Assembly (NCBI GenBank): GCA_013397795.1
Contig: VZTJ01000101.1
Location: 62,001 to 126,000 of the forward strand
DNA from: Orthonyx spaldingii
Lineage: Eukaryota; Chordata; Aves; Passeriformes; Orthonychidae
Direction: 5' to 3'
Length of the DNA: 64,000 nt
The notes under the pieces were generated by a model that worked only from the letters and a program-made list of their open reading frames with translations, was not told where the DNA came from and did no database searches. Shown in pieces: positions 25,301 to 40,300 of this stretch (positions are counted from its first letter, which is position 1; each line of letters opens with the position of its first letter). The translations under genes were made by a program, and so were the position numbers.

Positions 25301-28300
25301 CTGTGGATTTGAATTCTTAAATAGGTTGGGTTGGAAGGGACCTTAAGGCCCATCTCATTCCAACCCCCTGCCATGGGCAGAGAACCTTCCACTATCCCAG
25401 GTTGCTCCAAGCCCCATCCAACACCTGAACACTCCCAGGGATGGGGCAGCCACAGCTTCTCTTGCAGCAAACCCAGTATTGTGCAATATTTAGTGGCCAG
25501 TGAAAATGTGTCTGGTTTTTTAGGTGAGCAAAACCAATTCCTAAGCAAATTCCAAGGAAATTTGGGAAAACAATGACACTCACGCACAGATCTGGTTTGT
25601 TGCAGGTTTTCTCTTCGTGGCAAAACCAGACAAACTCAGGATTATCTTTAAGGGTTGTCCAGGAAGAATTCCTGTCTGAGGAACAGAAGAGGCTGTAAGT
25701 TCCTGCCAGTGCAGTTACACAGGAGCTGCAAGCAGAAAAATGCTGTTATTTATAATTTTGATAATAATATTAAAAAAGAGTTTTTGATAATAATTTTTGA
25801 TAATAATTAAAAAAAGAATTGTTGCATTCTTAGTGCAACACTCACTTTATTTTTTTTTGTACCATTTAATATGTAGCCATGTGGTTTAAAGAAGATAAAT
25901 TTTTAGGTTTCTCCTTTAATTAACGAATTAATTTCCTTCTTTTAGGCATTCCAGTGTTCAGAAGCTCTTCAATGCCTTGTCTTTTTCTTCTGGGGAAAGA
26001 TGGAGGGAGCTGAAACTGTCTACTGCCATTCCAGAATTGGAGAGGTGAGAAATTATTTCTGGCAAAACAGATCCCTTGAACACAAAAGTGATACAAAAAT
26101 ATTTCAGTAGATCTGATACCCATCTAAAAATTGTTTATTAAATAATTCTGCCTTTACACTAGGGTGTTTTTATTCTGAGATGAATTATTTCCTCTCTAGC
26201 TTTAATACTCTTGTTTCAGTAATTTCCCAGCTATTTATATGAATAAAGTCTTTTGCTGTCGATTGTAAGGAAATAAACCTTTTGTTTTTGGAAGGTTTGT
26301 GCAGCACTTCACAGTCAGCAGTGTCAGTACCAAGCCAGTGATGAGAGCACATCTTTCTGTCCTCCTCCAACAGTCAGAAACCATCTCTGATAGCAAAGCA
26401 GAAGGTGATAAGGTAAGGAAACAATTCAACAGTAATTCAACAATATTTAGAATATTCTGACAGTAGTTCTGTTGCAGTGTAATAAAATAGTTCAGCCATG
26501 CTCTGCCTCCTCCTCCACTACCACCAGTTTTTTGCCTTGTTTTCCTTATTATATACTTAATTCTTTCCCATTTAAACAATCTTTTGGAAGTGCAAATGGC
26601 CTTTCAGCCTGATGAAATAGAGGCAGAAAATGAGGTGTAGATCTCTAAGTGAACAGTTTTCTCTGATGTCCAGAGAGGCTTAGCCCTAAAGCAGCAGCTT
26701 GTTTTCATGAATTGCTGAATAATTTAACTGAATTGTTCTCTGGAACATAAAAGTCCTTTAAACAGCATAGAGGTAGCACATGATATTTAACATTTGCTGA
26801 TATTATCTGTACAACACTCCTTTCTCTATAGGGGCAATAACAATTGTCCAACTTAAGGCGTGCTTTAAAAATAGCATTTTCAGAGAAAATATTTCCTTGT
26901 AGCTTCCCAGCATTTGAAATCTGCTGAGAACAAAGCCAGAGCAGGAGGAATATAATTTTTCTCTTGGAATATTGCACTATAGTAGCAGACTTATTTCCTG
27001 GGGTCTGGTCCAGAGACCATGCTGATAATTAATAAACCCTTATGAACATCTTAAAAATCTGATTTTAAGGTTGGTTTAGCTGTGTATCTTTAAATAATAA
27101 AGAAAAATGGGTGTGAATCATAGAAAACAACCTTTTTGGTGTCTGCACCAGTGTTTCTGTGGTTATTGTCAGCTTGTTTTGTGTTCACACTTCCCTTTTC
27201 CCCTGTTCCCTGTGTTGCAGGTGATCATCACCATCATCACCGGGCTGCCAGGATGCCGTTCCAGCGACCTCTGTTCTTTCCTTGTCACCTTCACCAAGGA
27301 GCACGGGAGGTTGGTGCAGCTCTGCTTGCTCTGATCACCAAAAAACAGCTTGGCATGAAGGGAAAAAAAAGTTATCACTGTTTCATTTGGTGGTTTTTAA
27401 AACCTAATTTCAAACTGCCAGGTAGATTTGCCCTTAAATTTATACATTTAGGCAGAAAAACAGCACAGGAGATTTCTTTGTTGTTGGTCCATGTGGTGAA
27501 GAGCTTCCATTTATTGACTTGTAGTGATTCTAAAATGAATATTTTTTGTGAGAAAAGACTGTACTAACAGCCCTTGCCACAGCAGTGCTTTTAATTTAGC
27601 CTGATTTCTATTCTGCAGGAGCAGGAGGTGCCTTCAGGACCTCTGTTGTATGGCAATGAGATAAATCTGCTGTAGGAATTTGCTACTCGGTGTGATGATA
27701 GAGCTTCTGGAAAATAAAAAAAAACCCTCTTATCCTTTAAATTCTTACAGCCAAACACCTTAACATTTAATCTGAGTCTTGTTCTGCCCTGGTTTTTTAC
27801 TTTTACCTCAATGCCTTGATTTATTCAAGTTGATTCAGAACACTTTTGTGGTTCTGTTATAGGGCAACCACGTAAGGTGACTTTTGAAGGTTGTGTAGTA
27901 ATACATCTCCTCCTGTTTTCCTGCAAATGTCATTGTTGCTTTCCATTTTTGCAGTGAAATATTTTCATGCCCAGACTCTTGAATTGGATTTGTCTAATAT
28001 TTGTTCACTGCATCACTGCCAGAGATCAGAATCGTTCATATGATGCACAGCTTTGGAGAAGCTGCTGAACATTGTTTTATTGAAAAGCAACAAAACACCC
28101 CCAAACCCCTCTGGCAGTGATGTAAAGAATGTGCTTATACTGGAAATGACAGAAAGTCAATTCCCCTTTCCCACGTGGTCAGGTGGAACGAGATCATGAT
28201 AAGCTGATGAGAGATGTGGAATCCTTGGGCTTGTCAAGCTTCATTTGGGCCTGTTGGTTGAAAACAGGAAGGAACCAGAAGTGTTGTGTGGCAGCACATG

Positions 28301-31300
28301 AACTCCTTGCCTGGTTGTGTGTGCTGTAGGTGGATGGTTTATCGGCAGACCATGGACAGCCCGGAGTGTTTCAGTGCCTCCCACTTCCAGCGTTACCTGG
28401 CCGGGCTCCTGGAGGCCCAGCACAACCTCGGTGTCCGTCAGGCTGTCTGCACTGGCAAGAGCAAGAGGCTCCTGGTGGTCCTGCAAGGGTAAAGAACTCT
28501 TGGAATTGTTATGTAGAATAAGGGGATTCTGATTGAGGTATGGACCAAACTCAGCTTTTCTGTACCTGTTGATTTTGTTGCTCCTTTGGAAAAAAGGTGT
28601 CTGTAGCCTTCTTTCTGTGTTCTGGAAACACTCACAGCCCAGAACCCCCCTGTGCTGGGCTGAGCCTCCAGCACGGGCAGCAGGAAAGGGGGGATTCTGC
28701 CCCTGGGCCCCCTCAGGTGAGACCCCACCTGCAGAGCTGCCTCCAGCTCTTGGATCCCAACGTGAGAAGGACGTGGAGCTGCTGGAGTGAGTCCAGAGGA
28801 GGCTCCAGAGATGCTCTGAGGGCTGGAGCCAGGCTGGGAGAGCTGGGAATGTTTCCCTGGAGAAGGGAAGGCTCCAGGGAGAGCTCAGAGCCCCTTGCAG
28901 GGCCTAAAGGGGCTCCAGGAGAGCTGGAGAGGGACTGGGGCCAAGGGCTGGAGGGACAGGACCCAGGGAATGGCTTCCCACTGCCAGAGGGCAGGGATGG
29001 ATGGGATATTGGGAAGGAATTGTTTCCTGTGAGGGTGGGGAGGCCCTGGCACAGGGTGCCCAGAGATGCTGTGGCTGCCCCTGGAAGTGTCCAAGGCCAG
29101 GTTGGATGGGGCTTGGAGCATCCTGGAGTAGTGGAAGGTGTCCCTGGTCATTGCAAGGGACTAAGGTGACCTTTAAAGGTCCCTTCCAACCCCAACTTTT
29201 GTATGATTCTGTGATTCTGACTCCAGAACTGCCAGCAGAAATCAGACTGTCAGAGGTCTCCTATTGCCTGACAGGGCAGGTGATATCAGAGGAAGTCTTA
29301 GTTCCATGTTTTGCATAAATGCCTTTTTCCTTGTGGAATAAAGGTGAAGACTGAGCCACCTCTGTTTGACATTTCCATCTCCAATGTGGCAATTGAGAAC
29401 TGGGATCATCTGCAGGATGTTTTCCCCCTGGTTCTGAGTCATTAGAGGGTGACACAAACCAGCATGAGGGAGGCACCACCCTGACCTGGCGGGAATGATT
29501 TCCACTTCATCCTTTTCACTGAGGATGTCCACATGGAGCTCAGCATTTTCTTCATTGTAATAGTGCTGAAAACCATCATTTTTTCCATGTTGGAGCCAGA
29601 TTGATTTATTTTCTGTGAAATTAGTATGAATGGTATAAAGTCCAGTGATGGGCAAAAGAACTGATACTCTGGTAGCAGCAGTGGCTTCAGGAACAGATAA
29701 CTGGAGGTTTTCCATTCCTTCTGGATAGTTGGATGTTGGCATAGACACCTTTAGAGTGGCTGCAGTTCTCTAAATACCCCATCCAGCTGATAACTGACAG
29801 TAGAGAAAAGTTTGTAACTGGCTGAGAAATAAATAGCTGAAATTAAAACTCAGGTTCATCTAAGCCTTGATGTCATACAGAGATAAAACTCAACAGTGGT
29901 TGAAGTCCTGATAAAAAATGGGTGCTTTAATGATAGAAACATATTTAAATTGGGAAGCTGCTAAGTGAGAGATGCTGTTGTTTTATTCCTTTTTTAACTC
30001 AAATTGTGCTTAATATTCTTGGCATTAGGCATAAAACATTTGTGTTATATTGTGCTTTTTGTGCTTCCTGCAAGCTGGGCTTTTCAGTTGTTCAGTGCAA
30101 AGTTTACACTGTTTTTCTCTGGAGCTGTTAATAATTTATTTTTAATGTAACTTCCAATCAGCTTAATTTGTCTGGATTTGCTTAATTTGTCTGGATTTGC
30201 CAAGTTCTGAGCTGCTTTCCATCTATTTTGGTAGCTCTTTTAGAAATCCAACTTTCCTCTGAGCAATCGATTTCTTCCTGGATGGGGAATTGTGTCACTC
30301 TGGTGCTCTGAACCCATTTTTCATTTTGGTTTCTTGCAGATACACTGATGTTATTGATGTTGTGCAAGCTCTGCAGACTCACCCTGACCCAGATGTGAAA
30401 TCTTCTTTCATCATTGGAGCAGTCAATACCTGTGTCGAGCCTCTGAGCTGCTACATGGAACACAGGTGTGCTTTGGAATATTTCTACAAGTTTGAAAATA
30501 GATATTTTTGATATCACTTTTATAATGACTAGTGATATATGATGGTTGAAGGCCCCTGAATTGACTTAAATCCCATAAACTGCTTAATAATTCATTCTGG
30601 AGGAACTTGGAAGTGCTGTTTGTTTTATCAGGATGGCACTTGGTTTCCACTGGATATATAATTCTACAGAATATCAATAAAAGTTCAGCTCCTAGAAGAA
30701 TAAACAAAGGTTGCTTAAATACAAATCCTCTGGCTAAGGACTTTGTAACATTTGGACAGTCAATTGTCCTCTGAATAATTCTCTTTCTTACAGTCCTTTT
30801 TAAGTCAGACTAAAAATTGAGACGTGCCTCTCAGTTTGGGTTATTGATTGTGTCACTACTTTTGGATGTTAAAAAAGACTTTACAGGTTTAAAATATGAA
30901 ATTTAAGGGAAACAATCCCTTAAATGGGGAAGAGAATGACAAAGCACGGAAGCCAAAGCATTGCAAGTGTTAAAATCTGATATCCTGGGTTACTGCAGAG
31001 CCAGGGTGGGGAGGAAATGGTCACAGAGCCAAGTCAGTGACCTTTTGAAATACTGTGGTTTGGTTGCTGTTTCATAGTAAATGTGTGTGCCCCAGACTTC
31101 AACAAACGTGGAAATAATTTCTTAGACCTGTGTGTAAAATTGTAACACTCCAATTTTTCAATTGTGCCTTGCAGCTGCTTTGATAAAAGTAAGTTACAGC
31201 AGTTAGAGTTTTTGGAGTTGGTAGCTCTGCTTCTGTTTGTGATCAAACTGTGCATCACAGCTTAGAGCTGAACTGCCCAAGCAGTTTCTAAAAGTGCACT

Positions 31301-34300
31301 CCTGAAATTTCCTGGCTGTTCTTAAACACTAACCAGTGTGCTGCTTGTGCTTTGCAGTAGTCAATAAATAGACCTTACCTTGCTGCTTCTTCTTGTCTCC
31401 GTGACAAAGATCCCAAATAAATAATAAAACCCACATAAAATATTGGTGAATTGGTGCTGGAGTGCTGTTTCAACTTGTTCTTTCCATAATTATAGGAAAG
31501 GCAAGTTCCATTTCTGTTCTTTTGAACTTACTAACGTGTTACTAGTCATGGTCCTGAGTAGTGTTCATAGCAGCAGCAGCCTGCAGTCCTTTAACACTGT
31601 TTGTCTCCTGAAGTGCAGAAGCAATTGAAGGAAGAGGCTCAGCCTGTGCTGTAGATTTTTTGTGTTTTGCCTTGGGGTTTGTTCTGATAAGAATTTACCA
31701 AGTAATGACATAGTGCCAGTGGCAAACCTTGCAGCTGGGAAGCTTTGGTGATTTCACTGTGAGAATGGAGAAGAGTGGATTTAATGTCTGGCTTCAAACT
31801 TGCAGTGAAGAAAATCAAACCCCTTTCCTGCCTCAAAGTTCATCACTGTAGAGATCCAGCTCTTCCATGAGCACAGGATGGGACTTCTCCCCATTCTGAA
31901 TTAGCAGACCAGGGCAGGGGAGAGGGAGTTCAAGGGAACAGGTAAAATACTCCCTTGAGCTTTTGTGTCTGTGCTAAAGCTCCTGAAAATAATTGTCACT
32001 TGTCTGCCACAGCAGCAGAAATTGGCCTTATGTACATCCAGTCTTTCTGTGGAAAGTTCCCACTCTTTGGAAGGCACAATTCTTTAGGGCAAACTTCAAA
32101 TTCCTATTGTTTAAATAAGAATTAGAATAACGTTGAAGCATTTCTGACTCCTTAGAATACAGAATAAATTGCACGGTGGGAATTAGCTCTTAAATCTGTT
32201 GGAGAATTAAAACCATCTACAAAACTGATTTCTGGGGAAAAAGTCCTGAAAGACATAACCTGTGAGGATGTTGCAGTTATATGCATTGAGGACAAGAAGC
32301 ATGAAAATGGTTTGGTTTGTGAGACTCTGTCAGCATCCAAGTGAATGGAAATGTTTTACTTAAATAATAATATCCATTCTTGATATGTGAACTTTTTGGT
32401 TTTTTAGGCTTCTTTTTCCCAAGTTCTTGGACCAGTGTTCACAAGGTATGTGTCACTTTTCTTGACTTTGGGCTCTACAGAGCAATAACTGAGCCATGTG
32501 GCCAAATAAATACATGGATTTATTATTTTGTGCTATTAATACACGTAGCCAAAGGGTCAGGATAAACTCCTGGAGGTAAGAACAGACAATCTCTGCCTAC
32601 ACTATCAAACATCCCAGGCAGAAAATTAAAAAATTCTGGAGCATGATCCATTTTGAAGTCCTCATCTGCAGGATGGGTTTCCTAAGACCAGGAGTTCAGC
32701 TGCTCATCTGGAACTGTTGTAACTGGGAGTGAAATGGATTGGATTGGAGTTCCACCCTCCTTTAAGGGGGAGTGTGAGGAAATGGAGCTTTCCTTTCATT
32801 TCTGCTGTATTGGAAAGGGAAAAATGAGGGGGTGACCTTGTTCCCCAAATCCTCCTCATAGTGTGGCCTGGAGGGTCCTTGCAGGGTTCATCTCACACTG
32901 CAGCAGACAAAGCAGCTCAGCTGCAGGGCTGGTCCTGACCTGGGTGTTCAGTTTGATGTCCTGAAATGAATCATTGACTGCATTGTGCTCCTTGCCAGGC
33001 CTGGAAATTAAGGCAGGTGTTGGCATAAATGGGATGTGATCCTTCCTCACCTGCCCTCAGACCCCTGCCCCATCCCTGGAAGTGTTCAAGGCCAGGCTGG
33101 ATGTATTTTGTGTTCATCTTTAAATGCACTTGTAGGGAAATCAGAGTGAGATGCTGTACTCTTCTTGTGGCTGCTTAAACTCTTGAGTGCTCTGCTTGGC
33201 CAGAGTTGTGCCACTTCTTTTTCATGTGTGAAGAGAACCCAAAAGAATGAAGTTGTGAACAAACTGGAAAGAAAGTAGGTGCTGTTATATAGATCAGTAT
33301 TTTATTTGGAGAGGAATGTTGGTGCAGTTAATTAGGGAACTTTCGTGATCACAGCCATGGGTAAATTTGAAGAGAACATGAGAATGTCAAGAATATAAAG
33401 AATTATTGATAACTACAGAGAAGTTTAAAGTGCAAAAATGCCTTTTTGTTTTGTGACAGAATAAATAAAATTAATACTCAAAGCTTTGTTTTTCTTTAAG
33501 GGAATTTGCAGAGATTGGGTGAGAATTGGTTGTTATTGAAGGAGAAACTGCAAAATGCCCAGGACAAGAATAGCTAATTTTCTTACAGTAAAAATACTGG
33601 AGGAATCACAGATACTGGAGGTTAGAGGAATGTTCTTCTGGCAGGGAATCATTTCTGCACGTTGCAAAGTGTTATCATCCAGTTTTCTGATACAGAATGT
33701 GACATCAGATGGCTGAGGGGTCCCTTCGTGTAAAGAAATGGTTTCACATAAATAGGGGCAATTTTTGTTTAAAAGGTTCAGGAGGAAAGGCATGCTTTGA
33801 AGGGAGATGTGGCCCATTTAAACTTTCCAGACAAATGCAGAATTGTGTCACGTGTGTAACAGAGAATTTACTGTACCTAATTCATAGAATCACAGACTGC
33901 TTTGGGTTGAAAGGGACCTTAAAGACCATTTAGTGCCACCCCCTCCATGGGCAGGGACACCTTCCACTATCCCGGGGTGCTCCAAGCCCTGTCCAGCCTG
34001 GCCTTGGACACTTCCAAGGACTGTGTTGTAGTGGGCATTGTACAGATCTGAAAACAGAATCTGGTGGGTATAAGGAAAGCCAAGTGCAGCCATAGGCAAG
34101 TAGGAATTAATTAGACTTTGGATCTGGACCTGCTCCTCATAACTGCCTTCCAAATCTGGGGTGTGAGTTGGGTTTGCCTTTTGCTGCTGCTTTCCAGATC
34201 TCTTCTATTGCTGCCTTTCTCTGTAACGAAGGAGTCCCTGGGCATGTTACCAATGTGATATTTTCCAAAATTTCTGTTTGGAGAGCCCCAAGATTCACAG

Positions 34301-37300
34301 AGGCAGAGGGGGATTGAAGGAGAACTGAGAAAGCCTCAAGCAGAGTGACCAACATGAGTATCCTGTGCATATTTGCTTAAACTTCTCCAAAAAATCCTGC
34401 CACCATCTGGGTGCTGCCATTTCCTTTTGTCTCTACTTTTTGTTTGTTGTTTTTTTTCCCTTTCTTTATTTCTTGCACAGAAGCTGTAAGATGATACCTT
34501 CCTAGTCTAGGGGCACCCTTGTAAAACAGTTTCATATACAGCACAAATTAAGACATCACCATTGTTAAATATTCCCATTGTAAGTTTGGGAGCAAAGAGG
34601 AGCCATTATTTTCATCAAGCATATGTATTTTTAATCCATCCCTCCTGTTCCTTTCCTGCTTCCATTGAACATGCTATTCCCCAGGCTGCAATGGTTCTTT
34701 TCTTTGGAGGAGTGTATAAATAAAGAATTGAACAAAACTGGGTGGTCTTTAATATGCATCTCTTAGAACCAGAGATGGCAGTGGTGGTTTAAATAGAAAA
34801 GGTTGAATTTGTTCATTACTAAAGCTGTGTGGGCACCTTCCAGTTCTCACAAAGTTCCTTTTCTGCTGGATTCCACTCCCTGTCCATCAATCCAGGGCCA
34901 TGGATTGGTGCCTGTGATCCCAACACCTCCAGAGTTTCTGCCTGGGTTGAGCAGAGCCAGAGTTTGCAGGTTCCTGGGCTCTGAGGAGGCTTCTCCTCCT
35001 TCCAGGGCTGCGTGGGAGTTTGCAGTCAGGAATGACAGGCAGTGCCCAGGAGCTGCTCCCCTGGGACAGGCACAAACTGAGTGGAGATTGATGGAGAAGG
35101 AGCAGGGTGGTGAGGAGGAGATGAGGTGCAGAGGTGTGTGATTTGCTAGATTTGTTTTTCCCTGAATTTTTTTTAAACTTAGAGCTTTTCCAGCTTAATC
35201 CTTGACAATTTTGGATTCTTTCCCAGGCACGGTGCTGCCAGTTGTCTCCTGGACTTGGTGGCATCTCTGTAGCACAGCCACAGGGTGGTGGTGGCTGATT
35301 CAGGAATCCCAGAATGGTTTGGCTTGGAAGGGATCTCAAAGCTCATCTCATTCCAACCCCCTGCCATGGGCAGAGACACCTTCCACTATCCCAAATTGCT
35401 CCAAGCCCTGTCCAGCCTGCCTTGAACACTTCCAGGAGTGGAATTATTACCTTATTCATGGCATGATAAGCTTATTCATGTTTTTATCTTTATTTCATGA
35501 TTACTATCCCCAAACTTGATATCATTTCAAGCTTGCACATGGCTTAAATTTCAAAGGGTGCTTGCTGTTCTCCTTCCCTTTTCCTCCTTCTCCAAGAGTA
35601 GCTGTGTATTGGAGAAGACATGGATGAAACTGGAGTGGAAACTTCTGTGCAGGTTTAAAAAAAAGTTAGAAATACAATGATGGAGATTTGTGCTGTTAAT
35701 TAAGATCTGGCTTGAAAGGGTCAGTGATGCAAGGAGCAGTGACTGGGTGTGTGTGGTATAATGGAAGCACCCCAGAAATACTTGGTGTAGGAATTTCTGT
35801 GTAATCTGCATGGTTTAATGTGATTTAAGACTTGTGTGAAATGCAGGAATTACTTCAGGCAGCAGATCAGGTGTGATCAGTTGTTGCATCTTTGCTTTAA
35901 GTAGTTGGAGGCAGAGGAAATGGAGCCTGGCTCAGTTCTTCATGGATCCTGGAGATTTTCTGTTCTTCCTTCCACTCTGCTTGCAGTCACAGGGAAGTGT
36001 CAGAACAGGGCTGCACACCTTGAGCACAGAAATAACATTCATTGTAAAATTACAGAATTGTTTAGCTTGGAAAAGACCTCTGAGATCATCAAGTCCAATC
36101 ATGAACCCAGCACCACTGCCCAGTTCCCCCTTGCACCGTGTCAAGAGCCACATCCACGGGGTTTTTGAACACTTCCAGGGATGGAGACTCCACCACTGCC
36201 CTGGGCAGCTGTGCCAGGGCTTTACAACCCTTTCCACAAAGAAATGTTTGCTAATATCTCATCTAAAGCTCCCCTGGCACAACTTGAGGCCGTTTCCTTG
36301 CCATTTCCTCTCCATCCCTCACACATTCAGGACAATACAGACATCCTAGGGAGTCACCAAGTGTTGGCACTGCAGTTCCTTTGAGGAACTGGGCTGAAAC
36401 TCAAATCTTGTATAATTGGACAGCAGGGATCCTATAACTGAAATTAATTGGATGATTTTCTGTTATCTTTTTGATGCCTCATGGGTTCAGTCTTGCTGTC
36501 TGAATGTCCTTTTGGAGTCTTTCTTAAAGACAAAAAATAACCCCAAGCCTTTCTATTGTATTTGGCAAAACTCTGAGTATGACTTGAATTCACCAAGAGA
36601 CTTCACACTTTAGTGCTCTTTTTTGTTTTAAACTTGTTCTGCTCAAATTGATTCTTGTATGGATTTATTAGTTTAATTAATTGATTCTTTAGATTGAGCC
36701 TTAACTACTTCTGTTAGATGAAAGATTCTCTGCTTGGTTTTTGTGTTGTAGTGGATTTTTTTTTTTGTCTTTAGTGAAAGAATGTAGTGAGAGGGAAGGA
36801 AAACAAGAGAAGAATGGTTGGAATATCACTGAATGGTTTATTAGTCACTGTTTACATGCCTGAGCTGTGTGAATTATCCCCTGATTTCCTTCCACAGGAC
36901 TGGTGAGTAACGTGGTTTTCACAAGTCATGCCACAGAGCAGAGGCACCCACTCCTTGTGCAGCTGCAGAGCCTGATCCGAGCAGCAAATCCTGGAGTTTC
37001 CTTCATCCTGGCAGAAAATGGGATCGTAACGAGGTAACGTTAATCAGGATTTATCGCTTTTGGCACGTGGGCCACGAGCACTCAGAAACTTCTGCTCTCT
37101 TGGTTTTACTCTGGTGATTTATAGGAAGGAAATGCAGATTTTTCTTAATTGCTTCTGGTGCAAAAGGGATTTTCCCTTTACATTTATGGGCATATAAAAG
37201 TAGGGATTAGGAAATGTGTTTTGTTTGCAGAGTGTGATTTATGTTACTGTTGCTGCCATACTAAAGGAAAAATGCTCTTAACTTTACTGTCACTAGCACA

Positions 37301-40300
37301 TTATGTTTTATGTTAAGTAGAAAGTGGCTGTTTAATTTAACTTATAAAATTAAAAATCTTCATTTTTATCTCTTTACAGGAATGAGGATATTGAATTAAT
37401 TCTCTCAGAAAGCAGTTTTTCAAATCCTCAGATGATGAGAGCTCGATATTTAATGTACCCTGGCTGGCAAGTATCTAGACTGAGAAGTATTAAAACTATT
37501 CTTCTAATTAACTTGAAGATTAAAATGTTTCACTAACTTCATTTGTATTTTTTTTCCAAGACTACTCATTTGGAACAGGCAGCAGCTTTGTAAATCATTT
37601 TTAAGAGAGCTGATGATTATTCTTAGTGGATGCACGATTGCTGCCCTTTTATGGGGGAAAAGGCTCCTTTCTGGACACCACTTAAATCAATGGCAGGATT
37701 ACTGTTGCTTTCCAGAAGAATAGGCAAAAACCCTGTGGGAATAAACTGGGAAGGATTGGGATGGGTGAGGTCAATAATGACTGGAGTAATTTCATCCTGA
37801 CAGCTATTCAGCATTACTGGAATGAACTTGCTCTGTCAGCCTGGCCATTAGCAGAACAATTATTCATAAAACCCAGGAACCTCACTGACAGCCCTGGCAC
37901 AGGCTGAGGCACAAACCCACGTGGCACCAAACTTTCCATGGAACACCGAGGGAGGTTTCTCCTGGCTCGGGGCTCTTCACACATCTCCTTGCACTTATCT
38001 GTGCTGCACCTTTTTGGCAGAAATCCGAAGCTGTCAGCCATCCTAACTCCTGGCTGAGCAGTCTCTGTGCTGGAAACATCATTTATTGATCATACCTTGC
38101 AGTCCTCTATGAGTTTATATCTTTTTATTCATAAATCTGCTTCTAAATTGGATGCAAGTAGCCAAGTAAAGCTACTGGAGTGAACCAGCACAAGGCTTGT
38201 GGATTGCATGGAGCCAAAGAAAGAGAGGAGGAAAAGAAAGTATTTCAAATTTTTGCACAGCTGCTAATCTATTTGATGACAGTATGCACGAATTGGATGT
38301 GGGCAATGTGTAAGAAGAAAAAAAATGCAGCAGGAAGAGCATCAAAAGCCTTCAGGGAGATCTTATTGCAGCCTTCCAGTACCTAAAGAGGGCTCGTAAA
38401 AAAGGAGTGGAATGAGTTTTTGTGTGGGTAGATGGTGATAGGACAAGGGGGAAGGGTTTTAAGCTAAAAGAGATTTAAAATAGATGTTGGGGAAAATTCT
38501 CCCCTGTGAGGGTGGGGAGGCCCTGGCACAGGGTGCCCAGAGAAGCTGTATCTGCCCCATCCCTGAAGTGTCCAAGGCCAGGTTGGACAGGGCTTGGAGC
38601 ACCCTGGGATAGTGGGAGGTGTCCCTGCCCATGGTGGGAGGTGGAATGAGATGATTTTTAAGATCCCTTCCAACCCAACCCATTCCATGACTCTGAAAAG
38701 GAGTCCTGAGTGCTCTGACCAACCCAACACTGTTGTAGCACATTTTCATGGACGTCTTGGAGAAGAAAGCTCAGCATTTTCCTTCCTGGGAGCAAGGCTG
38801 AGCTCTTTGTTGGATGAGAAGCACAAGCTCCTGTGACTCCTGTCTGTTGAAGGTGTTTGTTTGTTTTTGTCTCCAGGTACGAGGGCAAATACGGGGCTGG
38901 GCCTGTGTTCCCTCCCATGGTGCAGATCTGTGTGTGGTTCAGTCGCCCCCTGGAGAAAACACGGTTTGTCACCAAGTGTAAAGGTACCAATGAACTTTGC
39001 CTGACTTGATTGAAATCCAAGTTTGGGATGCTGAGGGACAGAGGGGAAGGAAAGCACTGATGTAACTCGGTTATTTAATCACTGCTGAAGTTAACTTTTA
39101 ATTGAAAACTCAGCTTTCCTTCCTACAAGTACAGTAAATTCTGTTCCTCAGTGTCTGCTCTGGAAACTGATCCCATGATTTGGTTCAGATCAAAATCTAA
39201 TTGAATTTTTGGTTTCTAGAACTGAGACAACCTCCTATGTTTGCTTTTTATTTTATGTTTAATTGTGTTTGATAGTGTTGAAATACAGTTTATAAATGAC
39301 CATCAGCTTCTAGTTTTTATGCCAGATTATTCTTTGTAGCTACTAGAAAACAGGCTCAGCTCTAGAGTAGATACATTATCAAGCCTCTCCTTAGCCAGGC
39401 AGTGTTAAAGAGGGGGATTTTACTTTCCAGACATGCTGTGAGAGTTCCTTATGCCAAACACATGTTATTTCCCAAACCCCATTGCCAAGAACGAGAAAAT
39501 AAAGAAATGTTACACAGCTTTTACCAGAAGCTCCACCAAGGAGAAGAAAAATAAGTTGAGATAATCTGTTTGTCTTCTGTTTCAAACAGCAATTAAGTCG
39601 TTGCTCAAGCCAAGTCCTTTCTCTGGAAACATTTATCACATCATGGGCAAAGTGAAGTTTTCAGGTAAGGGCAAATGACTCCAGAGGTGTTGTGATCACA
39701 CTGCATGCTCTGGGTGTTTAAAAATGTATTTCTGTCCTGCATTCTGTCTGCACCAGTGTTGATGTTAGATCAGATTAGCAATTATCAGGCCCTTCCTTCT
39801 GTCTTCTCCTTGTTAGATGCTGATAAAGTCATTGAAGTCTGTCACAACACATCAGCAAATTCCCTGAGCCTGGTGCCTGTTCCGGAGGGGCCGACTCCTC
39901 CTGATTGCAGAAGTGATCCCAGAGACTGCAGCAGTCAACAGGAATACTTCCTTGTGTTCATTGGCTGCTCCCTGAAGGAAGAGGATATCAAAGATTGGCT
40001 CAGAGAAACTGCAAAACAGGTTTGTGGGCAGGTTTCCTTTTGTTCAGTGCTTGGCATTTCTTAACAACCAAAGGAAAAATCCCAGTGTCTCCGTGAAACA
40101 TCTGGGTTTCTTAATCTCTTTTTTCTTCTCCCCAAGGTATTGACATTCTGGGGTGCAAATGCATTTCAGAAAGGGGACTAAGAGTTTACAAATGTGTGTT
40201 GTAATCTGGGTATTGTTTTAGTGCTTGCTACAGCTTAGTCATGGATTGATCTGCTCTTGAATGCTTGAGCAAATGGATTATGGCCAGGATAAACACAGGG

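Noticed and set aside
28597..29169. 190-codon + open frame
   Set aside because: Mostly inside a 510-bp sense CR1 fragment, whose GC-rich 3' region is short of stops.
37471..37476. Canonical GT donor four bases after the GC donor of exon w27
   Set aside because: Using it breaks the frame of exon w28, whereas the GC donor restores the family sequence.
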